A DNA stretch of 14,532 nt from Alphaproteobacteria bacterium (GTDB lineage Bacteria > Pseudomonadota > Alphaproteobacteria > CAAGCB01 > CAG-977), in assembly GCA_900768185.1 (NCBI GenBank), contig CAAGCB010000008.1:1-14532 (forward strand). The letters are read 5' to 3'. Under the pieces are notes generated by a model. It made no database searches and was not told the DNA's origin. It saw nothing but the letters and a program-made list of their open reading frames with translations. Position 1 is the first letter of the stretch. Each line of letters opens with the position of its first letter. Made by a program: the position numbers and the translations under genes. This document shows, piece after piece, positions 6,664-13,953 of the stretch.

Positions 6664-7758
6664 TTATTCCTTAATTGTGCAGTCATAGATAAATTGAACG
6701 GTTTTAGGGTCAAACCGATAAAGAGCGTATGACGCTCCTTTCAAATCGTCTGTAACATTTTTTGCAGCCAATTTAACATAATCGGTACCTTTGAAAATAA
6801 TAGAGCCGTTATGAGGATAGCAATCGCCTTTTAGAGTAGGGGTTTCTATTGATTTCGATACCTCTCCTGCAACTTTGTTATAAGTATAAAAAGCACAAGA
6901 ATGGGATGTTCCTACGTATGAAACATTGTATTTTCCATCCGGCTCTTGGTAATAGGCTTCATAACTTGCTCCAAGTAATCCGCCATACCCGGATTGCGTT
7001 GAAAAATAAAAATCACAAGCATTTGAAAACAGGCTGTCAACTTTTTCTTTTATCCTATCAAATTTTGTTTTATAAAAAATTTCGACATCTTTTTCTGTTT
7101 TTTTATACACAATTGTCATTGCATCAAGAGGATTTTTTTTGAATAATTGATTGAGGTTATCCAGTTCTTCTTTTGAAAATTTTCCTTGGACTTTTCTTTG
7201 AAACTCCATACGTTCGTTTATGGCTTGATGTAATTTTTCTTCCATTGTTGGTTTGTTATATAATGACAGCAATACCGACAATTTTGTAAAATAGTGTTGT
7301 GCTTCTCTACAAAAATAAAAATCAAGAGGGGAATTATAATTTTTTCCATTAGCCCCTAAATCCCCCGTTGAAGCAAAGCATCCTTTCAGATATTCGTGGG
7401 ATTCTATGACGGAAATTTGCTCCCGATATGTTCTTTTTAAAGCTTCAATGCTCTTCATGCCATTTCTTGTTTTGATCCATTCTTTCTGTCGTCTTACCAT
7501 TTCTGTTGGAAATCCAGCGCCGTATTTTCCGTTTTCTATGGGATATTCTGTTTTCATTTGTTTATACATGGCGTCGTATTTTTCACTCATTTCCCTGTCC
7601 AGCTTTGCCAGTTCGGCATCGGAACAAATCAGCTTTTCAACCCTTGTTTTGGCTTTGGCGCAGTCAAAGCTCGGTTTGATTTCTTCCGCCGCATAAACAT
7701 TTCCCGCCGCAAGAGTTGTCAACACGGAAGTCATTAAAATGGTTTTAAAGTTATTCAT
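6664..7758 (-). CDS. Secreted DUF1311/LprI-family protein, possible lysozyme inhibitor
   Basis: The 364-residue protein begins with a signal peptide (K5, hydrophobic residues 7-18) with a likely cut after VYA (residue 23), so it is exported to the periplasm. Residues about 30-125 resemble the LprI N-terminal domain (DUF1311): FDCAKAKTRVEKLICSDAEL followed by AKLDREMSEKYDAMYKQ and RRQKEWIKTRN. C33 and C45 are the typical first cysteine pair; the later cysteines of the usual domain are not at their normal places, though C127 and C150 may serve. LprI of Mycobacterium tuberculosis binds and inhibits lysozyme, which gives the family its name. The remaining 240 residues match nothing I recognise. 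The gene lies directly upstream of the lysozyme-like RTX gene on the same strand, with 11 bases between them, so it could protect the cell from that enzyme. It is AT-rich, unlike the flanking housekeeping genes, which suggests acquisition. The frame itself is intact. Confidence 0.75.
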   Translation of the reverse strand: MNNFKTILMTSVLTTLAAGNVYAAEEIKPSFDCAKAKTRVEKLICSDAELAKLDREMSEKYDAMYKQMKTEYPIENGKYGAGFPTEMVRRQKEWIKTRNGMKSIEALKRTYREQISVIESHEYLKGCFASTGDLGANGKNYNSPLDFYFCREAQHYFTKLSVLLSLYNKPTMEEKLHQAINERMEFQRKVQGKFSKEELDNLNQLFKKNPLDAMTIVYKKTEKDVEIFYKTKFDRIKEKVDSLFSNACDFYFSTQSGYGGLLGASYEAYYQEPDGKYNVSYVGTSHSCAFYTYNKVAGEVSKSIETPTLKGDCYPHNGSIIFKGTDYVKLAAKNVTDDLKGASYALYRFDPKTVQFIYDCTIKE

Positions 7759-7797
7759 TGGATTTTGCCCTTTCGGTTAAAACATACGAATCAGGCT

Positions 7798-7803
7798 ATC
7801 ATA
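7798..7803 (-). promoter_or_regulatory. Possible -10 for the LprI-like / lysozyme-RTX operon
   Basis: TATGAT on the minus strand matches the -10 consensus at five of six positions and would place the transcript start about 30 bases before the ATG at 7758. The -35 is weak (TTATGT at 17 bases). The surrounding DNA is very AT-rich, so a chance match is possible. Confidence 0.35.
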
Positions 7804-7872
7804 CGAAATATACACCTACAACATAAAATAAATTACGCAACCTTTGGCTGTATCTGCTTTGTTTTGGAAAGA

Positions 7873-8235
7873 GGGGATATTTTCCGCGAGGGCAATACGG
7901 TGATTGCCGGGGACGAATTTGACGCGATGAGCGAAGCCGAACTGGACGAAGCCGTCAAAACGACAACGGTTTTTGCGCGTGTGTCGCCCAAAGAAAAACT
8001 GGCGATTATCAATTCGCTGAAACGCGATAAAGAAGTCGCGGCAATGACCGGCGACGGGGTAAACGATTCTCCGGCGTTAAAGGCGGCCGATATCGGGATT
8101 GCCATGGGCAAAACGGGAACGGACGTGGCAAAAGACGCTTCCGACATGATTTTGCTGGACGACAACTTCACCACGATTGAATATGCGATCCGTGAAGGAC
8201 GCCGCGTTTACCGCAATATTCAAAACGCGGTCAAA
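7873..8235 (+). pseudogene. Internal fragment of a P-type cation-transporting ATPase
   Basis: Residues encoded here read GDIFREGNTVIAGDEFDAMS, then VFARVSPKEKLAIINSL, MTGDGVNDSPALKAADIGIA and DASDMILLDDNFTTIEYAI, ending YRNIQNAVK. This is the late P domain and hinge of a calcium- or cation-type P-type ATPase, with the TGDGVND motif at about 8047-8067. The phosphorylation motif DKTGT, the actuator and nucleotide domains and all membrane helices are missing, as are the C-terminal helices that normally follow NIQ. The frame happens to be open from 7765 to 8289, but the residues before about 7870 and after 8235 are not ATPase-like: the first are AT-rich insert sequence and the last are the terminator read as codons. 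About 121 residues remain of an enzyme of about 850-900, so it cannot function as a pump. Confidence 0.85.
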
Positions 8236-8247
8236 ACTAAACTGAAA

Positions 8248-8279
8248 AAAAGCCCGCCTTTTGAAAACGGCGGGCTTTT
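8248..8279. terminator. Strong rho-independent terminator, likely bidirectional
   Basis: AAAAGCCCGCC (8248-8258) pairs perfectly with GGCGGGCTTTT (8269-8279) around a 10-base loop. On the plus strand the stem ends in four T. On the minus strand it is followed by seven T in all, so it could stop transcripts from both directions. It separates the broken-gene region from glgX. Confidence 0.85.
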
Positions 8280-8308
8280 GTCTGATTAAGAAAAAGTGAA
8301 AAAAAACA

Positions 8309-8337
8309 TTGTAAGGTTTATCTGTTTTCGCTAAAAT
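8309..8337 (+). promoter_or_regulatory. Promoter of glgX
   Basis: TTGTAA (8309-8314) and TAAAAT (8332-8337) are 17 bases apart and match the sigma-70 consensus at four and five of six positions. The predicted start lies about 50-55 bases before the glgX ATG, just downstream of the terminator. Confidence 0.65.
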
Positions 8338-8396
8338 ATGTCTAAATTTTTTCGCAGGGCGACCGATTCCCGCGGTTTTTCTGAAAGGATTATTTT

Positions 8397-10586
8397 ATGG
8401 CAGAAAACAAAATTCTTCCCGGAAGTACGGAAAAACTGGGCGCGACGTATGACGGAAAGGGCGTGAATTTCGCGCTGTTTTCCGAAAACGCGACAAAGGT
8501 CGAGCTTTGCCTGTTCGATGAAAACGAAAACGAAACGCGAATCGAATTGCCGAATCGATCCGAAGACGGCATCTGGTCGGGCTATCTGCCCGATGCAAAG
8601 CCGGGAATGCGCTACGGCTACCGCGTGGACGGACCGTACGATCCCGACCGCGGCATGCGCTTTAATCCGAACAAGCTGCTGATAGACCCCTACGCCCGTC
8701 AGCTGGACAGGGAATTTGAATGGAACGACGATTTTCTGGCGTCGTATCCCGATGATAAAAAATCGAAAAACACGGCGGATACGGGCAAAATCGCGCCCAA
8801 GGCGATTATTCAAGACCCCGAAGCGCTGAAAGCCGTCGGAACGGTCGAAAAGCCGAACGTGCCGTGGAATCAGACCGTCGTCTATGAAACCCACGCCAAG
8901 GGCTTTACGATGAAGCACCCCGACGTTCCCGAATCCGACAAGGGTAAATTCGCGGGGCTGGCAAATCCCGAAGTCATGAAATACATTGACGAACAGGGGA
9001 TTTCTTCGGTCGAGCTTCTGCCCGTTCAGGCGTTCGCGACCGACCGCGCCGTTGCCGAAAAAGGATTGTCGAACTATTGGGGGTACGAGCCGATCGCCTA
9101 TTTCGCGCCGCACCCCGATTACGGCGATCCCGTCGAATTCAAAAAAATGGTCAACGCCTATCACGCGGCGGGCAAGGAAGTCATCATGGACGTCGTCTAC
9201 AACCATGTGGGCGAGGGCGACGCGCATACGCAGATGTTGAGCTTGAAAGGCATCGACAGCGCGTATTACTTTGTTCACAACCCGAATGACAAATCCGAAT
9301 ACCGTCAGGAAACGGGCTGCGGCAACGCTTTGGATATGACCAAGCCGATGGCGCGCCGTCTGGCGGTCGATTCTTTGCGTTTTTGGGCGGAGGAAATGGG
9401 CGTCGACGGTTTCCGCTTCGATTTGGCGACCGTCATGGGGCGCGGACGCGAAGGCGATCCCGCCAACCGCGACTTTGACAAGAATCACCCGTTCTATCAG
9501 GCGTTGAAAGCCGACCCCGTCCTGTCGAAATGCAAATTGATTGCCGAGCCGTGGGATTGCTGCGGCGGCGGTTATCAGGTCGGCAATTTCCAGAAAAACT
9601 GGATGCAGTGGAACGACCGTTTCCGCGACGACACCCGCCGTTTCTGGTGCGGGAACGAGGGATTCGCCGCCAAAATGGCGCAGCGCATGACCGCGTCCGA
9701 CGATTTGCGGAACGAAGGCGAAAAAATGTCGCCGTCCGTCAACTTTGTGACGGCGCACGACGGCTTTACCGCCAAAGACCTGTGGTCGTACGAACAGAAA
9801 CACAACGAAGCCAACCCGTGGCACAATCAGGACGGCGCGAATCAAAACTTCGGGCGCAACTGGGGACACGAGGGCTATCGGGACGAAGGCTTGGACGAAT
9901 TCCGCAATAAGATGGTGCGTAACCTGCAGGCGACTTTGCTGATGGCTTCGGGCGTGCCGATGCGTTTGGCGGGTGACGAGTTCAACCGTTCGCAAAACGG
10001 CAACAACAACCCGTATTGTCAAGACAACGAAACAAGCTGGGTGAACTGGGACAAACTGACCGACCGCGACGTTAAATCCGCTGAAATGGTCGGATTTATG
10101 ACGAAACTGCGCCGCGACCACCCCGTTTTGGGCAACGTCGATTACTTTGACGGACAGCCCGTTGACGACAAAGGAACGAAAGACATCGCTTTCGTGCGTC
10201 CCGACGGACGGGAGATGACAAGCGGCGACTGGCAGCCGTTTGCCAAGACGCTGTCCTATGTTTTGGCGGGTGAAAAGGCGAAAAAGGACGGCAAGCCCGC
10301 GGACGACGATTTTATGATTATCATGAACGCGCACAACGGCGAAGTCGATTTCAGAACGCCGCCCGCGCCGAACGGTCAACGCTGGGAGGTCGCTTTTGAC
10401 ACCGCGCATTTGGGCGTTGAAAAACTGCCCGTCGAACAGCGTGTGGTCAAGGACGGCAACTATCGCGCCCAGCCTCATTCCATGGTTGTTTTGCAGGCGG
10501 TGCGCGAAGAAAACCGCCAAAAACAGCGGCAGAATCAGACGGCTGGCGTTCTGGCGCAGATGAAAAACAAGCATTTTTCAAGGTAA
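8397..10586 (+). CDS. glgX: Glycogen debranching enzyme GlgX (GH13 isoamylase-type)
   Basis: GlgX hydrolyses alpha-1,6 branch points in glycogen limit dextrins, releasing short linear maltooligosaccharides in the cytoplasm. The protein has 729 residues, in the range of GlgX/isoamylase family enzymes (about 650-750). An N-terminal CBM48-like beta domain (residues about 10-110, GVNFALFSENATKVELCLFD) precedes the GH13 barrel. All four GH13 regions are present: DVVYNHVGEG (265-274), GVDGFRFDLA with nucleophile D342, AEPWD with acid E384, and FVTAHDG with H454 and D455. The ATG is preceded by AAAGGA about 8 bases upstream. It appears to be transcribed alone: no glgA, glgB, glgC or glgP is adjacent, and a terminator and promoter lie upstream. 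The last 30 or so residues are polar and glutamine-rich and probably disordered. Isoamylase (TreX-like) specificity is an alternative label for the same fold. Confidence 0.93.
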   Translation: MAENKILPGSTEKLGATYDGKGVNFALFSENATKVELCLFDENENETRIELPNRSEDGIWSGYLPDAKPGMRYGYRVDGPYDPDRGMRFNPNKLLIDPYARQLDREFEWNDDFLASYPDDKKSKNTADTGKIAPKAIIQDPEALKAVGTVEKPNVPWNQTVVYETHAKGFTMKHPDVPESDKGKFAGLANPEVMKYIDEQGISSVELLPVQAFATDRAVAEKGLSNYWGYEPIAYFAPHPDYGDPVEFKKMVNAYHAAGKEVIMDVVYNHVGEGDAHTQMLSLKGIDSAYYFVHNPNDKSEYRQETGCGNALDMTKPMARRLAVDSLRFWAEEMGVDGFRFDLATVMGRGREGDPANRDFDKNHPFYQALKADPVLSKCKLIAEPWDCCGGGYQVGNFQKNWMQWNDRFRDDTRRFWCGNEGFAAKMAQRMTASDDLRNEGEKMSPSVNFVTAHDGFTAKDLWSYEQKHNEANPWHNQDGANQNFGRNWGHEGYRDEGLDEFRNKMVRNLQATLLMASGVPMRLAGDEFNRSQNGNNNPYCQDNETSWVNWDKLTDRDVKSAEMVGFMTKLRRDHPVLGNVDYFDGQPVDDKGTKDIAFVRPDGREMTSGDWQPFAKTLSYVLAGEKAKKDGKPADDDFMIIMNAHNGEVDFRTPPAPNGQRWEVAFDTAHLGVEKLPVEQRVVKDGNYRAQPHSMVVLQAVREENRQKQRQNQTAGVLAQMKNKHFSR

Positions 10587-10775
10587 AAAAAACGGGTGCC
10601 GGACGTGCGTCGCGCCGGAAGTTCGGGGCGTTTGCGCGTCGAACGGCATCTTTTTTGCAACGCGTGTCCGTCCGGTCGTCCGATGTCGAAAAAGCGCAAC
10701 GGTGACGTCCGTCTTTTCCTTGTTTGAAAACATCGGAAAAACAATGGGAAAGTTTGAAAAAATCGTTTATTTCCC

Positions 10776-10804
10776 TTGACTCTGACGGGGTTATTTGTCA
10801 TATT
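10776..10804 (+). promoter_or_regulatory. Promoter of the str (rpsL-rpsG-fusA-tuf) operon
   Basis: TTGACT (10776-10781, five of six) is followed after 17 bases by CATATT (10799-10804, four of six). The stretch just upstream (10751-10775) is rich in A and T tracts, as in an UP element of a strongly expressed ribosomal promoter. The transcript would begin near 10811. Confidence 0.6.
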
Positions 10805-10867
10805 CGCTTTGAAAAAGTGACGGGTGAGGGGACGCGTATCTCTGCATCGCGCCGCTTTTAAGAGTTT

Positions 10868-10893
10868 GAAAACGGCTGTTTTCAGCCATTTTT
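10868..10893 (+). promoter_or_regulatory. Terminator-like hairpin with a competing fold in the str leader
   Basis: AAAACGGCT (10869-10877) can pair with AGCCATTTT (10884-10892), with one C-A mismatch, around a GTTTTC loop and ending in a run of five T. That is an intrinsic-terminator shape about 80 bases before rpsL. The same bases can instead form GAAAAC/GTTTTC (10868-10873 with 10878-10883). Two mutually exclusive stems before ribosomal genes suggest attenuation, but the stems are short and this is inference. Confidence 0.4.
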
Positions 10894-10974
10894 AAAGGTT
10901 AGCTTTTCGGTTCGGTCGCAGAGACTGGAATCGAGTAAGTGTGTTGTAACGGTTAGATAGGAAAGAGGAATTTA

Positions 10975-11346
10975 ATGCCTACGATTAACCAATTAATTCG
11001 CAGTCCGCGTAAGCCGCGTATCAAACGCAATAAAGCTCCCGCTTTGCAGGCTTGCCCGCAGAAGCGCGGCGTTTGCACGCGTGTTTATACAACGACTCCG
11101 AAAAAGCCGAACTCCGCTTTGCGTAAAGTCGCGCGCGTTCGTTTGACCAACAGTGCTGAAGTTTTAAGCTACATTCCCGGCGAAGGACATAACTTGCAGG
11201 AACACTCTGTTGTTCTGATCCGCGGCGGTCGTGTAAAGGACTTGCCCGGCGTTCGTTACCATATCATTCGCGGCACGCTGGATACGCAGGGTATCGCCGC
11301 TCGTCGTCAGAGCCGTTCTTTGTACGGCGCGAAGCGTCCTAAGTAA
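10975..11346 (+). CDS. rpsL: Small ribosomal subunit protein uS12
   Basis: S12 sits at the decoding centre of the 30S subunit and helps check codon-anticodon pairing. The 123-residue protein has the usual length and carries the invariant CPQKRGVCTRVYTTTPKKPN (residues 27-46) and GEGHNLQEHS and GGRVKDLPGVRYH blocks. K43 and K88, the usual sites of streptomycin-resistance changes (42 and 87 in numbering without the initiator Met), are wild-type, as are D89 and P91, so no rpsL-based resistance is predicted. It is the first gene of the str operon, with GAAAGAGG as ribosome-binding site and two adjacent stop codons (TAA TAG). Confidence 0.99.
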   Translation: MPTINQLIRSPRKPRIKRNKAPALQACPQKRGVCTRVYTTTPKKPNSALRKVARVRLTNSAEVLSYIPGEGHNLQEHSVVLIRGGRVKDLPGVRYHIIRGTLDTQGIAARRQSRSLYGAKRPK

Positions 11347-11361
11347 TAGAAAGGAAAGATT

Positions 11362-11832
11362 ATGTCTCGTCGTCACGCTGCAGTAAAACGTGAAATCGTC
11401 CCCGACGCCAAATACGGCGACGTGGTCGTTGCTAAATTTATGAACTGCGTCATGTTGCATGGCGCGAAAGCCACCGCTGAAAAGATCGTCTACGGCGCTC
11501 TGGATCGTGTGGCTGAAAAAACCAAACAGGAACCCTTGAAGGCTTTTAACGACGCTTTGGATAACGTGAAGCCTGCCGTTGAAGTTCGTTCCCGCCGTGT
11601 CGGCGGCGCGACCTATCAGGTTCCCGTCGAAGTCCGTCCGGACAGAAAACAGGCTTTGGCGATCCGTTGGATCATCGCCGCCGCGCGCAACCGTTCCGAA
11701 CAAACGATGGAACAGCGTTTGGCGGGCGAATTCATGGACGCTTTGTCCAACAAGGGTGCCGCCGTTCGCAAACGTGAAGAAACGCATCGCATGGCGGAAG
11801 CTAATAAGGCTTTCTCGCATTATCGTTGGTAA
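11362..11832 (+). CDS. rpsG: Small ribosomal subunit protein uS7
   Basis: S7 is a primary 16S rRNA-binding protein that nucleates the head of the 30S subunit and touches the E-site tRNA. The 156-residue length is standard. Recognisable stretches include MSRRHAAVKREIVPDAKYGD, VGGATYQVPVEVRP (residues about 79-92), LAIRWI, and KREETHRMAEANKAFSHYRW at the C-terminus. The start lies 15 bases after the rpsL stop with AAAGGAAAG as ribosome-binding site. In Escherichia coli S7 represses translation of its own operon; no such site was identified here. Confidence 0.99.
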   Translation: MSRRHAAVKREIVPDAKYGDVVVAKFMNCVMLHGAKATAEKIVYGALDRVAEKTKQEPLKAFNDALDNVKPAVEVRSRRVGGATYQVPVEVRPDRKQALAIRWIIAAARNRSEQTMEQRLAGEFMDALSNKGAAVRKREETHRMAEANKAFSHYRW

Positions 11833-11856
11833 TCAGTTAGAGAAGGTTTTTGTGTA

Positions 11857-13932
11857 ATGGCTCGTACAACCCCCATTGAAAAATATCGCAATATCGGCAT
11901 CATGGCGCACATTGACGCCGGTAAAACGACGACAACCGAACGTATTCTGTACTATACCGGCAAGTCCCACAAAATCGGCGAAGTCCACGACGGCGCCGCG
12001 ACCATGGACTTTATGGTGCAGGAACAGGAACGCGGTATTACGATTCAGTCCGCGGCGACGACGTGCTTTTGGCGCGGTCACCGTCTGAACATCATCGATA
12101 CCCCGGGGCACGTCGACTTCACGGTCGAAGTTGAACGTTCTCTGCGCGTCTTGGACGGCGCGGTCGCCGTTTTCGACGGCGTCGCCGGTGTCGAACCGCA
12201 GTCCGAAACCGTTTGGCGTCAGGCTGACAAGTACAAAGTTCCCCGTATCTGCTTCGTCAACAAGATGGACCGTATCGGCGCGAACTTCCTGCGTGCCGTC
12301 GGCATGATCAAAGAACGTCTGGGCGCCACGCCTATCGTGATGACGTTGCCGATCGGCGCCGAATCCGAATTTGCGGGTGTTGTCGACGTTTTGAACAAAC
12401 GTTCGATCATCTGGAACGGCGAACATCTGGGCGCCGAATTCACTTACGGTGAAGTTCCCGCCGATTTGAAGGAATTGACCGACAAGTACCATGCCGAAAT
12501 GGTCGAAACCGTCGTCGAACAGGACGATCAGGCGATGGAAGACTACTTGGAAGGCAAGGAAATCTCTTTGGAAACGTTGCAGAAGTGCATTCGCAAAGGC
12601 ACGATCTCCATGAGCTTCGTCCCCGTCCTGTGCGGTTCTTCGTTCAAAAACAAAGGCGTTCAGCCGATGTTGGACGCGGTCGTCGATTATCTGCCGTCCC
12701 CGCTGGACATTCCGCCCGTCGTTTGCACGACTCCGAAAGGCGAGGAAGCCATTCGTCACGCGACGGACGACGAACCCTTGGCTGCTTTGGCGTTCAAGAT
12801 CATGAACGACCCGTTCGTCGGTTCTTTGACGTTCGCCCGTATCTATTCGGGGACGATGACCGCCGGTTCGTATGTTCTGAACTCCGTCAAGGAAAAGAAA
12901 GAACGTATCGGTCGTATGCTGTTGATGCACGCGAACCATCGTGAAGAAATCAAAGAAGCCAACGCCGGCGATATCGTCGCTTTGGTCGGTTTGAAAGAAA
13001 CCACGACGGGTGAAACGCTGTGCGCCGACAATGCGCCGGTCATCTTGGAAAAGATGGAATTCCCCGAACCCGTTATCGAAGTCGCCGTCGAACCGAAAAC
13101 GAAAGTCGACGTCGAAAAAATGGGCTTGGCTTTGAACCGTCTGGCGATGGAAGACCCGTCGTTCCGCGTCGCTTCCGATGCGGAAAGCGGACAGACCATC
13201 ATCAAAGGCATGGGCGAATTGCACTTGGAAATCATTGTCGACCGTTTGAAGCGCGAATTCAAGGTTGACGCGAACGTCGGCGCCCCGCAGGTTGCTTACC
13301 GTGAAACGATTTCTCAGACGTATGAAATCGACTACACGCACAAAAAGCAGTCCGGCGGTTCGGGTCAGTTCGCCCGCGTCAAGATTCGCTTCGAACCGTT
13401 GGAACCGGGTTCGGGATTTATCTTTGAAAACACCGTCGTCGGCGGCAATGTTCCCAAAGAATACATTCCGGGCGTTGAAAAAGGTTTGCGCGCCGCCATG
13501 GAAACGGGCGTTATCGCCGGCTTCCCCTGCACGGACTTTAAAGCGAACCTGTTTGACGGTGCTTATCACGATGTCGACTCTTCGACGATGGCTTTCGAAA
13601 TCGCGGCTCGCGCGGCTTTCCGCGAAGGCATTGCAAAGGCGAAACCCAAGCTGTTGGAACCGATTATGAAAGTGGAAGTTGTCACCCCCGAAGATTACAT
13701 GGGCGACATCATCGGCGACTTGAACAGCCGCCGCGGTCAGGTTTCCGGCATGGATCAGCGCGGCAACGCCCGTGTGATCGACGCGACTGTTCCTCTGTCC
13801 TCTATGTTCGGATATGTGAACACGCTTCGTTCCATGAGCCAGGGACGCGCCCAGTACTCGATGGTGTTCTCGCACTATGCGGAAGTGCCGGCGAATGTCG
13901 CTGAAGAAATCAAAGCCAAAGTTAACGGTTAA
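11857..13932 (+). CDS. fusA: Elongation factor G
   Basis: EF-G is the GTPase that moves tRNAs and mRNA through the ribosome after peptide transfer, and with ribosome recycling factor splits finished ribosomes. The protein has 691 residues, normal for bacterial EF-G. G-motifs are complete: G1 AHIDAGKT (17-24), the G2 threonine in RGITI (59-63), G3 DTPGH (81-85) and G4 NKMD (135-138). The C-terminal part has the family blocks GMGELHLEII and YIPGVEKG, and ends in LRSMSQGRAQYSMVFSHYAEVP. It starts 24 bases after rpsG, with GAGAAGG about 10 bases before the ATG. It is followed 21 bases later by tuf, the classical order. It is the canonical form rather than an EF-G2 paralogue, judging by its position. 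Confidence 0.99.
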   Translation: MARTTPIEKYRNIGIMAHIDAGKTTTTERILYYTGKSHKIGEVHDGAATMDFMVQEQERGITIQSAATTCFWRGHRLNIIDTPGHVDFTVEVERSLRVLDGAVAVFDGVAGVEPQSETVWRQADKYKVPRICFVNKMDRIGANFLRAVGMIKERLGATPIVMTLPIGAESEFAGVVDVLNKRSIIWNGEHLGAEFTYGEVPADLKELTDKYHAEMVETVVEQDDQAMEDYLEGKEISLETLQKCIRKGTISMSFVPVLCGSSFKNKGVQPMLDAVVDYLPSPLDIPPVVCTTPKGEEAIRHATDDEPLAALAFKIMNDPFVGSLTFARIYSGTMTAGSYVLNSVKEKKERIGRMLLMHANHREEIKEANAGDIVALVGLKETTTGETLCADNAPVILEKMEFPEPVIEVAVEPKTKVDVEKMGLALNRLAMEDPSFRVASDAESGQTIIKGMGELHLEIIVDRLKREFKVDANVGAPQVAYRETISQTYEIDYTHKKQSGGSGQFARVKIRFEPLEPGSGFIFENTVVGGNVPKEYIPGVEKGLRAAMETGVIAGFPCTDFKANLFDGAYHDVDSSTMAFEIAARAAFREGIAKAKPKLLEPIMKVEVVTPEDYMGDIIGDLNSRRGQVSGMDQRGNARVIDATVPLSSMFGYVNTLRSMSQGRAQYSMVFSHYAEVPANVAEEIKAKVNG

Positions 13933-13953
13933 AAATTTGGAGTTTTAAATAAA

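Larger units (their letters stand above)
5519..7872. other. AT-rich inserted block carrying the lysozyme-RTX and LprI-like genes
   Basis: Base composition changes sharply at both ends. Sample lines inside contain about 23-42% G+C (6361-6420 has 14 of 60, 7081-7140 has 16 of 60), against about half in the rml genes (4921-4980 has 29 of 60). The left edge cuts a plus-strand BPL_N gene and the right edge cuts a plus-strand ATPase gene. No transposase, integrase, tRNA, clear terminal inverted repeat or target duplication was seen at the edges, so the mechanism is unknown. Recombination with loss of flanking DNA fits better than clean transposition. Confidence 0.65.
10587..10974 (+). other. Spacer between glgX and rpsL: promoter and str-operon leader
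   Basis: These 388 bases hold no convincing gene. I see no good terminator for glgX here; the GC-rich part at 10595-10650 has only short, weak inverted matches. The right half carries the str promoter (10776-10804), a leader of about 165 bases with a terminator-like hairpin (10868-10893), and the rpsL ribosome-binding site (GAAAGAGG just before 10975). Confidence 0.7.

Noticed and set aside
7765..7872. The N-terminal 36 codons of the open frame at 7765 as part of the ATPase
   Set aside because: They are AT-rich, not ATPase-like, and cover the presumed promoter of the minus-strand operon. The likeness begins near 7873.
8331..10574. A 747-codon minus-strand open frame opposite glgX
   Set aside because: It is the antisense shadow of glgX, whose plus-strand frame has all GH13 catalytic motifs. 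The minus product has a composition typical of an antisense reading and no recognisable domain.
10535..10801. An 88-codon minus-strand open frame in the glgX-rpsL spacer
   Set aside because: It starts inside the str promoter, has no recognisable motif or clear ribosome-binding site, and runs into glgX in antisense.
11833..13875. A 680-codon minus-strand open frame opposite fusA
   Set aside because: It is the antisense shadow of a textbook EF-G. Strong codon bias on the plus strand removes stops on the opposite strand.
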